Notes: a model not told the origin generated them from the sequence alone. A stretch of 49,567 nucleotides of DNA from Bacillus methanolicus (GCF_008764295.1 NZ_VTQX01000031.1:1-49567), one strand, 5' to 3'; positions 37,281-46,092 are shown, counted from the first letter of the stretch. Translations and numbers: made by a program.

Positions 37281-38879
37281 ATGAAAAGGTTCTTTTTATG
37301 TTCTTTATTTCTCGTTTTAGCTGGCTGCCAATCCTCTTCAGAGGAACCTGTTGAGGTTCCACTTCTGGAGGAGGCTTCAATGAGAATTACTTCTGAGGAT
37401 TATTCATTCGTTGAGGTAAAAAAAGAGAACTCTAGCCTCTTAAACGTATACGATGACATCCATTACGAGTTTGACGTGAAAAAAGGGAGGAAGGAAGCTG
37501 GTTCTCTGCATGTAAAAATAAGAACGATCGATAATGGCGATCAACTTGTCTTCCTGCAATTAGAAGGAAAATGGAAAAAGAAAGAAATTCCGATCCAAAT
37601 TCATGTTCCTTTTCACCATATGACCGATTACGAGTTTACAACTTGGGATGCATTTGAATTTGAACGAACCCATGATGGCAATACAGGGATGGATCGAACG
37701 ACGCAGCCAATTGGCTTGTTTGAACTGTCAGGGGAAAAAGAAGGTGAGCTTCAGCTTGTGTTAAGCAAGCAATACACCTCTACCCCCCTTCAAAAAGAAT
37801 ATAATAATGGGTTGAAAAGTGATGTGCGAGAGCTTCATCATGAATTTGCCGAATATGATCTTAAAACAGAAGATGAGCAGCTGACGCTATCTTTCCCTCT
37901 AACTGCCAGTGAGGGAGAATTAGCAGAAGGATGGTTCATGCTCGCAAATGAAGAACTGTTTGCCGAGCCGAAACATCATGAAAGCTGGATTCACTACCAA
38001 ATCGAACAGTATAAAGAAGCAAACGGCTGGCTGACGATTGGCGGGCCGCTCAAAAAACTGCCATGGTCGATTGAGCCTTACACACAGGAAGGATATGGGC
38101 GAAACCTTGGCGTGATGGTCGATCGTGAAGCCATTGACCGCTATTTCACAGAAAAAGAAAGATATTTTTATAATTTATTGGTAAACTCTGTAGCGGATTT
38201 ATACGAATACCGTAAAGAAAAAGATACGTCCATTTGGGAAACAGAGTACACCAGTACCTGGCTTCAAAAAGCCTATGGATTAAATGCGCCATACATCGAT
38301 ACGCGTCATAACGAGTTTATCGCCCTCTATTTGCATAAAATGGGCGAAGAGCTGCAAATTCAAGAGTTAATAGATGCCCAGCTCCATTATGGCGACTATT
38401 TAATTGAACAGATCGCGATTGGAAATGTTATTCATGCAGGAGACGGTCTCTTTATTTCCGACTATTTTTCACCTTATGATCCGAGTCAAAAAACACATGC
38501 CTCCTTGAACCATATTTTAGGGGGAGCCAATTTATTGCTCGAGTGCTTCGAACAATCGAAGGATGAAAAATATTTGCAGGCTGCGAAGAAAATCCGCACA
38601 GCGATTGAATTTATCGGTGAAGATTGGATCAGGGAAACGGGAGACCTCTGGTATCAAGTCAATCCTGATTTAACATTTGCCGGCAATGATTATGAACAGT
38701 TAACCTTAGTCGATTTACTTAATCATCAAGCAAAATGGGAAAGCATCGGCGAAACAAGAAGCGCGCTTATCGATGTATTAATAAAGTCCAAGCTCGAATA
38801 CTTAAAATCGGAAAGTATCCAACTTTTGGACAAGGTCACAATTCAATTGGAAGCACAAGGCTTAGAAGAACTGCTGTAG
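37281..38879 (+). CDS. lipoprotein, possible polysaccharide-modifying enzyme
   Basis: 532 residues. The signal peptide ends in the lipobox LVLAGCQSS, so the protein is lipid-anchored outside the membrane at Cys16. The N-terminal 240 residues look beta-rich. The C-terminal half is helical with repeated aromatic patterns (AYGLNAPYIDTRHNEFIALY, HASLNHILGGANLLLECFEQ, TGDLWYQVNPDLTFAGNDYE) like an (alpha/alpha) toroid, the fold of uronyl C5-epimerases and some lyases and hydrolases. I do not recognise the family with certainty; a glucuronyl C5-epimerase-like enzyme is one possibility. Coupled to a flippase (12-bp gap), it may act on the exported glycan at the membrane surface. A strong terminator follows 40 bp downstream. 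Confidence 0.7.
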   Translation: MKRFFLCSLFLVLAGCQSSSEEPVEVPLLEEASMRITSEDYSFVEVKKENSSLLNVYDDIHYEFDVKKGRKEAGSLHVKIRTIDNGDQLVFLQLEGKWKKKEIPIQIHVPFHHMTDYEFTTWDAFEFERTHDGNTGMDRTTQPIGLFELSGEKEGELQLVLSKQYTSTPLQKEYNNGLKSDVRELHHEFAEYDLKTEDEQLTLSFPLTASEGELAEGWFMLANEELFAEPKHHESWIHYQIEQYKEANGWLTIGGPLKKLPWSIEPYTQEGYGRNLGVMVDREAIDRYFTEKERYFYNLLVNSVADLYEYRKEKDTSIWETEYTSTWLQKAYGLNAPYIDTRHNEFIALYLHKMGEELQIQELIDAQLHYGDYLIEQIAIGNVIHAGDGLFISDYFSPYDPSQKTHASLNHILGGANLLLECFEQSKDEKYLQAAKKIRTAIEFIGEDWIRETGDLWYQVNPDLTFAGNDYEQLTLVDLLNHQAKWESIGETRSALIDVLIKSKLEYLKSESIQLLDKVTIQLEAQGLEELL

Positions 38880-38918
38880 AATTTTATAGCACAGTTTCAA
38901 GACTCGTATTAAAATTTG

Positions 38919-38966
38919 AAAAGGAAGTGCAGAAACACAATGTGACGTTTCTGCACTTCCTTTTTT
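38919..38966 (+). terminator. terminator of the flippase-lipoprotein operon
   Basis: An 18-bp stem with core GGAAGTGCAGAAAC and GTTTCTGCACTTCC (38919-38936 with 38947-38964) ends in TTTTTT. The stem is close in sequence to the terminator at 234-275. Confidence 0.9.
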
Positions 38967-38985
38967 GAGCTTCACTTTTTTGGGG

Positions 38986-39222
38986 GACGCAATCCTGCGA
39001 CAAACTGACGCAATCCTGGTCATAATCGGCGCAATTTTCATAAATACCGGCGCAATTCCACACTAAACACACGCAATTACCCAACAAACACGCACAATCT
39101 GGAATTGAGCGCGCAATTGAGCGACAAACAGGCTCAATCCAAAACCAAATCAGCGCAATGTTTATGGAAACTCGCGCAATCATCGTGAGAAACTGCTCAT
39201 TTCCTAATCGAGCGCGCAATCC
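38986..39222. repeat. tandem array, 21-bp period, CGCAAT core (about 12 copies)
   Basis: CAAT of the core CGCAAT starts at 38990, 39011, 39032, 39053, 39074, 39095, 39114, 39135, 39156, 39177, about 39198 (degenerate) and 39217; most steps are exactly 21 bp. Linkers vary (TTTTCATAAATACCGG, CCAACAAACA). It sits between two convergent terminators. Read in the direction of the lipoprotein gene, its word equals that of the array at 13800-13980 read in the direction of the nuclease gene. Confidence 0.88.
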
Positions 39223-39252
39223 AAGCAACGAACGACCTTCCTTGCAAAAAAA

Positions 39253-39282
39253 TAGCACAGACCATGTTTTTGGTCTGTGCTA
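39253..39282 (-). terminator. terminator of the SLH-glucosaminidase gene
   Basis: TAGCACAGACC pairs with GGTCTGTGCTA (39253-39263 with 39272-39282). On the minus strand TTTTTTTGC follows. Confidence 0.88.
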
Positions 39283-39307
39283 CGAATATTCGTATATTGT
39301 TGTCAGA

Positions 39308-41293
39308 TTAGTTGACAGGTAGTTTGTCTACGAGATCGGATCTGATATAGCCATTTACCGCTGTTTTGTCGTCCGTTAGAACTTTATACCAAACCCAACC
39401 ATCACTTGCTTTTTCTTCACCGGTAATGATTACTGGTTTGTTCTTTGTATTATAACGATAAATTAAGTTGGCGTTGCCAAGGCTTGAATTCGCAGAAGAT
39501 CGTACAGCTGTGCTATCGGTATTAACCAAACCGATTGTCTTGTACTTTCCATAATCCTTGCTTCCCATTTCTTTATCGATGCGATACATATGGCTCGCTA
39601 CTTTCGCACCCCAGTAAGCATCTGATGCGTATTTAACATTGAAGCCAATCATTTTATTTCCTGGTACTGCGCCATTTGCAGCCCAAGCATTAGGAGGAAT
39701 ATAGTTCTTTCCTAAGTAATCATTGATTAACGCATCGACACTTGCTTCTACAGAAGGATACGGCTTCGCTGTATTCGTGCTGTCATAAGCGCCGATTCCA
39801 AACACGTTGTTATACTCGAATGATTTCGGACTCATGCCGTAGTCCCCTTCGTGGAAGGCCATCGCTAAAATAAGCAACGCATTGACACGATGTGTTTGCT
39901 CAACTTGCTTCAAATAAGTGCCAAGACCAATTATTTTACTGCGCTTTGAAGCATCTTTATACTTGCTCAATCCCGTTTTCTCTAAATCTGATAATCTCTT
40001 ATTAATGTATTGATTCAATTCTGCCGCTGTGTACGAAGTTTGCACTCTAGCAGGCAAATATTGAAAATAGGAGTAAGATTGGCCAACATAGGATGTAGAT
40101 AATCCTGTTGAATTTGTATAGAATTTATTTCCATCCCAGCTATAATATCTAGTGCCTTGCTTTAAAATGCTTGGTGCTTTGCCAATGACGATAGAACCAT
40201 TCATATTGGCCGTTTTCGAGAAAACATTCAATACGAGTTCGTTACTTGCATTAACGGTATAATAATTTTGCTGCTCTACCATTGAAAATGGCACAAGCTC
40301 TATATCCGCTTGCCTAGCAAATAATGTCTGTCCACCAATATAGACTTCGACAGCATTTTCATCAGATGAAATATACTTCATCTCTTCCCCACGTTGTACG
40401 TACGTAACAGAACCACCACTGAAGCTAGATGTTCTGTATAATTCCGTCACATTTGAGGAAGTACTAACAGAAGGGTTCCCATATGCTAACCCTGAAGCCA
40501 TTTTAATGATTTTTCCTTTATATGTGATCACTTGCGTACTGCTTTTGTTCCATTGAGCCAGCGCTTCATTGTATGTTTTGAATTCTTTTGCTGGTTCTAA
40601 TTTCCGATCACTTCCAATGTTTGCAATCGCAAAAGGAGTTTCACCTGGGATTGGAGTTGGAACTTCCACTTCCTCAATCGCATGAATCATGCGAATAATA
40701 AACGCTGCCGCTTCAGCGCGTGTCGCTTTATTTTTCGGCGCGAAACGATATGTTTTCCCATCCGCATTCGGGAAACCTACTGTAATGTTTAACGAAACAC
40801 TGTTTGCAATCGCCGTTCTAGAAATGGACGACGTAATCTCATTAAAATCAGTTAAAATTGTCGGTATTTGATACTCAACATTTACATTTTGAAAAGCTAG
40901 TGCATTATTGATCATAATGACCATTTGTTCTCTTGTAATCTCTTGATCCGGACCAAACTTTCCTCCGCCAAGTCCTTGGACAATTCCTGCGGCTGCCGCA
41001 GAATTAATTCCAGGAGCCAAATTGGAGTTACGTCCTACATCTGAAAATACATGGTCTGCCTCCGGAAGGTGCAATGCCCTTGTAATAAAGGTGGCAAACT
41101 CAGCACGAGTAACTCTGTTGCCTGGCTTGTACACACCGTCACCATAGCCATAAAGAATTTCCTTATTAATCGCTTCTCTCAATTCTTTTTCTAAACTAAT
41201 TCCCGTTATATCATCCGCATATGTCGTTACCGCTGGAAATACAGCTAATAGTAGTAGGAACGAAAGTATTACTTTTACTGCTTTATTTCTCAA
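39308..41293 (-). CDS. SLH-anchored endo-beta-N-acetylglucosaminidase with SH3 domain
   Basis: 661 residues. After a signal peptide (cut near TYADD) come three SLH modules (about 35-205; YGYGDGVYKPGNRVTRAEFAT, FGPDQEITREQMVIMIN, KATRAEAAAFIIRM). A middle region (about 220-430) carries a motif-repeat segment of unknown role (TYNEALAQWNKSSTQVITYK). A GH73-type glucosaminidase domain follows (about 430-585) with the catalytic Glu in AMAFHEGDYG and the NNVFGIGAYDS motif. A C-terminal SH3-like domain (about 590-661; STAVRSSANSSLGN) should bind peptidoglycan. It cleaves glycan strands and probably serves wall turnover or cell separation from a position in the SLH layer. It is one of three leftward SLH enzyme genes in a row, each with its own terminator or long gap, so they are probably transcribed separately. 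Confidence 0.92.
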   Translation of the reverse strand: MRNKAVKVILSFLLLLAVFPAVTTYADDITGISLEKELREAINKEILYGYGDGVYKPGNRVTRAEFATFITRALHLPEADHVFSDVGRNSNLAPGINSAAAAGIVQGLGGGKFGPDQEITREQMVIMINNALAFQNVNVEYQIPTILTDFNEITSSISRTAIANSVSLNITVGFPNADGKTYRFAPKNKATRAEAAAFIIRMIHAIEEVEVPTPIPGETPFAIANIGSDRKLEPAKEFKTYNEALAQWNKSSTQVITYKGKIIKMASGLAYGNPSVSTSSNVTELYRTSSFSGGSVTYVQRGEEMKYISSDENAVEVYIGGQTLFARQADIELVPFSMVEQQNYYTVNASNELVLNVFSKTANMNGSIVIGKAPSILKQGTRYYSWDGNKFYTNSTGLSTSYVGQSYSYFQYLPARVQTSYTAAELNQYINKRLSDLEKTGLSKYKDASKRSKIIGLGTYLKQVEQTHRVNALLILAMAFHEGDYGMSPKSFEYNNVFGIGAYDSTNTAKPYPSVEASVDALINDYLGKNYIPPNAWAANGAVPGNKMIGFNVKYASDAYWGAKVASHMYRIDKEMGSKDYGKYKTIGLVNTDSTAVRSSANSSLGNANLIYRYNTKNKPVIITGEEKASDGWVWYKVLTDDKTAVNGYIRSDLVDKLPVN

Positions 41294-41431
41294 TGATCTT
41301 TCTCCTCTCTATTGCACTCGTTTTTTTACACTTGTTACCTTTTCTCATTCTAACAGAGAACGCATCGATTTTTAATAGTAGATTTGTAGTTTATTGCTGA
41401 AAATATTCAATTTTTGGTAGTAAATAGCAAA

Positions 41432-41456
41432 AAACCCAGGACAATGTCCTGGGTTT
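41432..41456 (-). terminator. terminator of the NlpC/P60-SLH gene
   Basis: AAACCCAGGA pairs with TCCTGGGTTT (41432-41441 with 41447-41456) around a 5-nt loop. On the minus strand TTTTGC follows. Confidence 0.85.
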
Positions 41457-41459
41457 CGC

Positions 41460-42452
41460 TTATTTTCCTACTGTATTCATAGAATTGTAAATAGAGACAG
41501 AAAATATCGCTCTACTTGCAAATTCCCCCGTATTATATCGATTTCCAGCAAATAGAGTTGTCGAGTCAATAGACCTTAATGTTTCAATTGCCTCATATGC
41601 CCAATAGTCCGGTTTTACATCGATATAGGAATGGCTACCAATTGTTAAGTTTTGTTTGCTTAACTCAAATGCCCCGTGTACAATAAGGGCCATTTCTGCC
41701 TTTGTCATATAAGCATCCGGTCTAAAAGTGCCATCTTTAAAACCATTAATGATTCCCGCTTCTTTAATTGCGGCAATTTCCTTGGCAAATCTTGACGTTG
41801 TCGGAACATCAACAAAAGCATTTAAATTCTTCGGTTCTTTTTTCAAAACCCGATTGATGATGGCTGCAGCTTGTCCACGTGTAACAGGACTTTCTGGTCT
41901 AAATGTGTTATCTTCAAAACCGTAAATAACCCCTTGTTGGTTAAGCATCATAATTGCGTTATACGCTGGATGCCCATTGGCAAGGTCCGTAAATCCACCG
42001 TCCTCCAAAATGCGCTTTGCTCCAACATATTTCGGTCCCCAATACGTATTGCTTAAAGAATCAATCTTGATTCCTTGGCTTGATGTGGCACTAATAAACT
42101 CATTATTGCCAACATAAATACCTACATGCGTGATCCCCGGCTTGTTCATTGTTTTTTCAAAGAAAACTAAATCTCCTAGCTGTAGATTCGCCTTGTCGAC
42201 ACTCTTCCCAATCGTATACTGAGAAGCAGCGATGCGGGGAATGGTAACTCCTACTAAATTATAGACGAAATAGGTAAATCCTGAACAGTCAAATCCGCTT
42301 GGGGTAGCACCAGCATCAAGATACGGAACGCCAATATAATTCTTGGCAATCTTCACTACATCCTCCGGCTTCGAGGCAGCCTCCACTGAAGAAAATGGAA
42401 GCAGGATGAAAATCAAACTCAACGTTAGTAATTTTTTTGCCATTTGTTTCAT
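41460..42452 (-). CDS. NlpC/P60 endopeptidase with three C-terminal SLH modules
   Basis: 330 residues. Signal peptide (to about 25), then an NlpC/P60 domain (about 28-150) with catalytic Cys in FDCSGFTYFVYN and His in ITHVGIYVGNN. Three SLH modules follow (about 160-325; FEDNTFRPESPVTRGQAAAI, FKDGTFRPDAYMTKAEMALI and a third, less regular one ending near FASRAIFSVSI). The domain order is inverted relative to the glucosaminidase, which has SLH first. NlpC/P60 enzymes cut peptide stems, typically between D-iGlu and the diamino acid. The third SLH module lacks the usual RAE/RGE tripeptide, having FASRAIF instead. It likely works with the neighbouring hydrolase and transpeptidase on the same wall layer. 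Confidence 0.92.
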   Translation of the reverse strand: MKQMAKKLLTLSLIFILLPFSSVEAASKPEDVVKIAKNYIGVPYLDAGATPSGFDCSGFTYFVYNLVGVTIPRIAASQYTIGKSVDKANLQLGDLVFFEKTMNKPGITHVGIYVGNNEFISATSSQGIKIDSLSNTYWGPKYVGAKRILEDGGFTDLANGHPAYNAIMMLNQQGVIYGFEDNTFRPESPVTRGQAAAIINRVLKKEPKNLNAFVDVPTTSRFAKEIAAIKEAGIINGFKDGTFRPDAYMTKAEMALIVHGAFELSKQNLTIGSHSYIDVKPDYWAYEAIETLRSIDSTTLFAGNRYNTGEFASRAIFSVSIYNSMNTVGK

Positions 42453-42682
42453 TTGTCACCCCGTCATTTCATGATTTCTTTGTCTAATCATAGCGAACTA
42501 TGTATTTACTAAAAATATTTTATCAAAGAATAGCAGATCCTTACTTTACGATTTGATTACATTGGTCATTTATCGAACACTTTTGTTAAAATTCGCCATT
42601 TATTCCAGCCAATAGTCCCTATCTCAACGCCTATTTAGCACAGAACAAACAAAAAATCGTCTGTACTACTTAAACGAAGGTG
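42453..42682. other. intergenic region upstream of the NlpC/P60 gene
   Basis: About 230 bp with no gene. It should hold the leftward promoter of the NlpC/P60 gene. Nothing else was recognised. Confidence 0.35.
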
Positions 42683-42796
42683 CATTCCGGAAAAATCGTG
42701 ATTAATTCCGGAATTTTTCTGCTTAATTCCGGAAAAAGCAGATATATTTCCGGAAAAATTGCATTAATTCCGGAATTTCACCCTACAATTCCGGAA
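42683..42796. repeat. tandem array, 20-21-bp period, TTCCGGAA core (6 copies)
   Basis: TTCC of the palindromic core ATTCCGGAA starts at 42685, 42706, 42727, 42748, 42768 and 42789, steps of 21, 21, 21, 20 and 21. Linkers are AT-rich (AAAATCGTGATTA, TTTTTCTGCTTA). It lies beyond the end of the leftward L,D-transpeptidase gene. Because the core is a palindrome, a dimeric protein could bind each copy on one face of the helix. Confidence 0.9.
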
Positions 42797-42962
42797 ACAT
42801 AAGAAAACCGCCCGGACCTTTTTTGTTTAGTTTGTATTCTATTCAGAGTGCTAAGATGGAAATAACAAGGATAAAAATAATAACCATGAAATCACATCAC
42901 CACCTTATATTTCCATTTTATCATAGGTCAAGTGAGAAGCATCTCCTGATTTAAATAGGAAT
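42797..42962. other. spacer between the TTCCGGAA array and the transpeptidase gene
   Basis: No gene. The segment AAGAAAACCGCCCGGACCTT near 42800 resembles the hairpin sequence at 49507-49545. No clear intrinsic terminator for the transpeptidase gene was seen. Confidence 0.35.
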
Positions 42963-44045
42963 TTAGGAAATGATCATTTTCGGGTTTTTATCCTTATTTA
43001 ACCACTTTATTAACGTAATGAGATCCTGCTCATTTAAGGCGATACAGCCAAGAGTATATTTCGTTGTGCTATTTTTCATATGCAGGAAAATAGCACTTCC
43101 CTTGCCTGCAATAATTGGGTCCTCATTATAGCGAATGACTACGCCATATTTATAAAGCGGATGGTTCATTCGTTCAAATGAGTTCCATCTTTGACTCGGA
43201 TTGCCACTGTACGTAACCCACTTATTGTAGTCCTTAGACTTCACATCATCGATCCAATAATCGTTGCTCGTCACCCTTTTGAATGGATATTGCAAATTAG
43301 GCAGAGCTTCACCCCAGCCAAATGCTGTTCCGAGCGAATAAGCTCCAATTGGTGTTTTGCCATCGCCTTCTTTTGTCTTGCCCGTACCATTTTTTCCAAT
43401 CACCGCTTCATACGTTTGGACATTCTTCCAATTCGCACCGTCCAGCTCCTGAAGCTGTACTTGCGCTTTGTTTAAAGAAGTACTTTTCACTAAAATTCTT
43501 TGCTTTACGGTAGGCACCATTACATCCACCTTTCGAAACTGCGTATCTAGCACTCTCGCAAGTAATGCTGAAAATTGAGCCCGAGTCACCGGCTCTTCTG
43601 GCCGATAAGAACCATCCGGATAGCCAAAAGCAATATGATTCGAAGTGAGATTATGGATTGCCTTCAAATATGGACTCGTTTGCTCCAAATCATAAAATGG
43701 AAAAACTGCGCCCGTGTTAAAATCGAAGGCTCCGTCTAAGAGAATAGCAACTTCTCCTCTCGTTAGCGGCTTCTTTCCATCTCCTCCCTTCACCGGTGAA
43801 GGGACTTTTTTCTTTACTACCCTTTCAACCATGAGCATCCCTTGGGTAACCGTAATCGAATCGTTCACTCCAAACCTGCCATTCGTATACCCTTGAACAA
43901 TTCCTTTACTGGATAAAAAGCTAATTTCTTTATATGCCCAATGGGTTGATCCAACATCCTTAAATACAGGCGCAGATGCACCCGAGTCAAGAGGAACTAC
44001 AAGAAAACCAAGTAAAAACAGTGCTGTTATGTATATTTTTTTCAT
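42963..44045 (-). CDS. SLH-anchored L,D-transpeptidase (YkuD family)
   Basis: The ATG at 44043-44045 is the better start: GAGGAGG lies 7-8 bp upstream and the product then begins MKKIYITALFLLGFLVVP, a proper signal peptide. A longer frame would add eight residues. 360 residues: three SLH modules (about 28-180; FKDVGSTHWAYKEISFL, YPDGSYRPEEPVTRAQFSAL), then a YkuD domain (about 195-360) with IGKNGTGKTKEGDGKTPIGAY and the active-site region IFLHMKNSTTKYTLGCIAL, with His and catalytic Cys as in HX(n)GC. Such enzymes crosslink or modify peptidoglycan through L,D bonds. The middle SLH module is atypical (KKPLTRGEVAILLDGAFDFN). Placing an L,D-transpeptidase in the SLH layer fits the two neighbouring SLH hydrolases. 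Confidence 0.9.
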   Translation of the reverse strand: MKKIYITALFLLGFLVVPLDSGASAPVFKDVGSTHWAYKEISFLSSKGIVQGYTNGRFGVNDSITVTQGMLMVERVVKKKVPSPVKGGDGKKPLTRGEVAILLDGAFDFNTGAVFPFYDLEQTSPYLKAIHNLTSNHIAFGYPDGSYRPEEPVTRAQFSALLARVLDTQFRKVDVMVPTVKQRILVKSTSLNKAQVQLQELDGANWKNVQTYEAVIGKNGTGKTKEGDGKTPIGAYSLGTAFGWGEALPNLQYPFKRVTSNDYWIDDVKSKDYNKWVTYSGNPSQRWNSFERMNHPLYKYGVVIRYNEDPIIAGKGSAIFLHMKNSTTKYTLGCIALNEQDLITLIKWLNKDKNPKMIIS

Positions 44046-44126
44046 CCACTTTCCTCCTCTTACTGGCAAGTTTAACAGAAAGCCGATTTACATTACACGG
44101 TACAATTTCCCAATAAGAGGTCACGC

Positions 44127-44172
44127 GATCGCCGCATTTTTCGCCATTATATCGAAAATTCCGACAATAAAA
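44127..44172. repeat. degenerate remnant of a phased array (CGCC/CCGA)
   Basis: CGATCGCCGCATTTTTCGCC and then ATATCGAAAATTCCGAC look like decayed units of the CGCCGATAT type. The spacing is only approximately 12 and 19-20 bp. It lies downstream of the leftward ABC transporter gene. Too short to call firmly. Confidence 0.35.
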
Positions 44173-44240
44173 TTACTCAATTAAGTAGCTATGAGAACCT
44201 ATGTAATTTTTAAATAACGAATGGATGAATAAGCGCTACG

Positions 44241-46016
44241 TTAATTAGCACCAGCATTCACAAATTCATTTTCTGAGACTACTTCAAGTTGCTGCTCAAC
44301 AAATTCTTTATATAATGGATGCTTATGATAAAGTTCATGATGAGTGCCGACTCCAGTAATATTTCCATTTTCTAAAATAATGAGCTGGTCAGCATGCTTT
44401 ACAGTGGACAATCGATGAGCGATCACCAACGTGGTACGTCCCTTCATTAACTTCTCTAATGCATCCTGAACTAGCTTTTCAGATTTACTGTCTAAATGAG
44501 CAGTAGCTTCATCAAGAAGGAGGATTTGGGGATTTCGTATCATTGCTCTTGCGATTGCTAATCTTTGCCTTTGCCCCCCTGACAGACTTATTCCCCGTTC
44601 ACCAACTTCCGTCTCGTACCCCTGTGGCAAGGATGCAATAAAATCTTTTAAATTTGCATTGGCCACTGCCTCATTCATTTGCTCTTCTGATATATCGCTT
44701 AGTCCATAGGTCAAATTTGAACGTATCGTGCCGGACATCATGGGTGATTCTTGAGATACATAGGCAATCTTCCCCCTCCATTCCTCTAAGGGGATATGAT
44801 GAATGGATTTCCCTTTATAAGTAATAGACCCGCTATTGGGTAGATAGAATCTCTCTAATAATGAAAAAAGTGTTGTTTTCCCTGAACCACTTGGGCCTAC
44901 AAACGCTGTCATTTTCCCAATTTCCGCCTCGAAGTTTACGGAGAATAAGATGGGTTTGTCTTCTAAATAAGAAAAAGAAACTTGATGGAATGAAAGTGAA
45001 TTCGGATTACTTGCAACATCCGTCGCCTCGACCACATTCGGTTCCGATTTAGTAGACAAAATATAGTCTAAGCGCTCACTTGCTCCAAGCGCTTTCTGAA
45101 AATAAGAGAAAAAGCTCGTTAATTGGGAAAAAGGAACGGTGATTTGAAATAAATAAAAAATAATCGCTATTAGTGAACCTGCTGAAAGAGTTCCGGCAGC
45201 AACTCGTATACTACCGTACCCAAAAATAGCGACAAGAAGCATGAGCGTAACACTCATTGTGAGGGGTTGAATGATGGACAGTATCTTTGCCTCTTTTATC
45301 CCAAATTGGAAAAGCTTCTTCATTCTATTAAGCCCCATTTGTTTCTCCTGTTTTTCTGCTAAAGAAGATTTAACAAGCCGAATGTCCGTTAGAACGCGTC
45401 CCAAATCACCTTGGAACATAGCTGTTTCATCTTGTAACGATCGGGATACTTTGTAAATGCTTTTACTTAATGGAGCAAGAATAAGAATAGCTAGTGGGAC
45501 ACCTAAGAACATCAGAACCGTCATTTGCCAATCAATTAATAGGAGTAAAACAACAGCCCCTATGATTGATATGACTCCTGAAACAAATGGAATCAATTGT
45601 CCCGTTACAAAATCTTTCACTATTAATGTATCATTGGTTATCCTACTCATTGTCTCTCCAGATGAATGTCGATCAAAAAATGTGATAGGCAGCTCTAATA
45701 CTTTATTCCAAACCTTTTCCCTCAATTTCAAGACCACTTTTTGTCCAATATAATTCATTGCATATAAAGCGAAAGTTGACATAAATAATTGAGAGATAAA
45801 AACAACGCCTAATAAAAAAATTGCCTTTTTATCAAGCTGTGCAATATTCATATGGTCTACAATATCCTTTGTTAATAAAGGAACAACTAACGACAAGGCC
45901 GTTTCAATTATGACAAGTCCAATCGCAAGCATCTGTATCCACTTTGATGGCATAAATTCGTTTATCATTTTGACAAATCTCTTAGCACCCATTTTCCTAT
46001 TACCATTTACATCCAT
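44241..46016 (-). CDS. ABC exporter (fused permease-ATPase), probable lanthipeptide exporter
   Basis: 591 residues. Six membrane helices (about 30-320) form a type IV exporter domain, then one nucleotide-binding domain: Walker A GPSGSGKTT (about 376), signature SLSGGQRQRLAIARAM, Walker B ILLLDEATAHLD, and His in VIAHRL. There is no N-terminal C39 peptidase, so it would export without cutting a GG leader, as usual for class III lanthipeptide transporters. It is divergent from the protease-lanA-lanKC genes across 177 bp, a shared control region. Homologues also act in multidrug export and immunity, so its substrate is inferred from position only. A GAGGGAG site precedes the ATG. Confidence 0.85.
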   Translation of the reverse strand: MDVNGNRKMGAKRFVKMINEFMPSKWIQMLAIGLVIIETALSLVVPLLTKDIVDHMNIAQLDKKAIFLLGVVFISQLFMSTFALYAMNYIGQKVVLKLREKVWNKVLELPITFFDRHSSGETMSRITNDTLIVKDFVTGQLIPFVSGVISIIGAVVLLLLIDWQMTVLMFLGVPLAILILAPLSKSIYKVSRSLQDETAMFQGDLGRVLTDIRLVKSSLAEKQEKQMGLNRMKKLFQFGIKEAKILSIIQPLTMSVTLMLLVAIFGYGSIRVAAGTLSAGSLIAIIFYLFQITVPFSQLTSFFSYFQKALGASERLDYILSTKSEPNVVEATDVASNPNSLSFHQVSFSYLEDKPILFSVNFEAEIGKMTAFVGPSGSGKTTLFSLLERFYLPNSGSITYKGKSIHHIPLEEWRGKIAYVSQESPMMSGTIRSNLTYGLSDISEEQMNEAVANANLKDFIASLPQGYETEVGERGISLSGGQRQRLAIARAMIRNPQILLLDEATAHLDSKSEKLVQDALEKLMKGRTTLVIAHRLSTVKHADQLIILENGNITGVGTHHELYHKHPLYKEFVEQQLEVVSENEFVNAGAN

Positions 46017-46092
46017 ACCACTAACTCCCTCTTTTTTAATTAGTGTTTTTTTACTATTTTTATAAATATTGGAAATAATGTGCAGTAAATTA

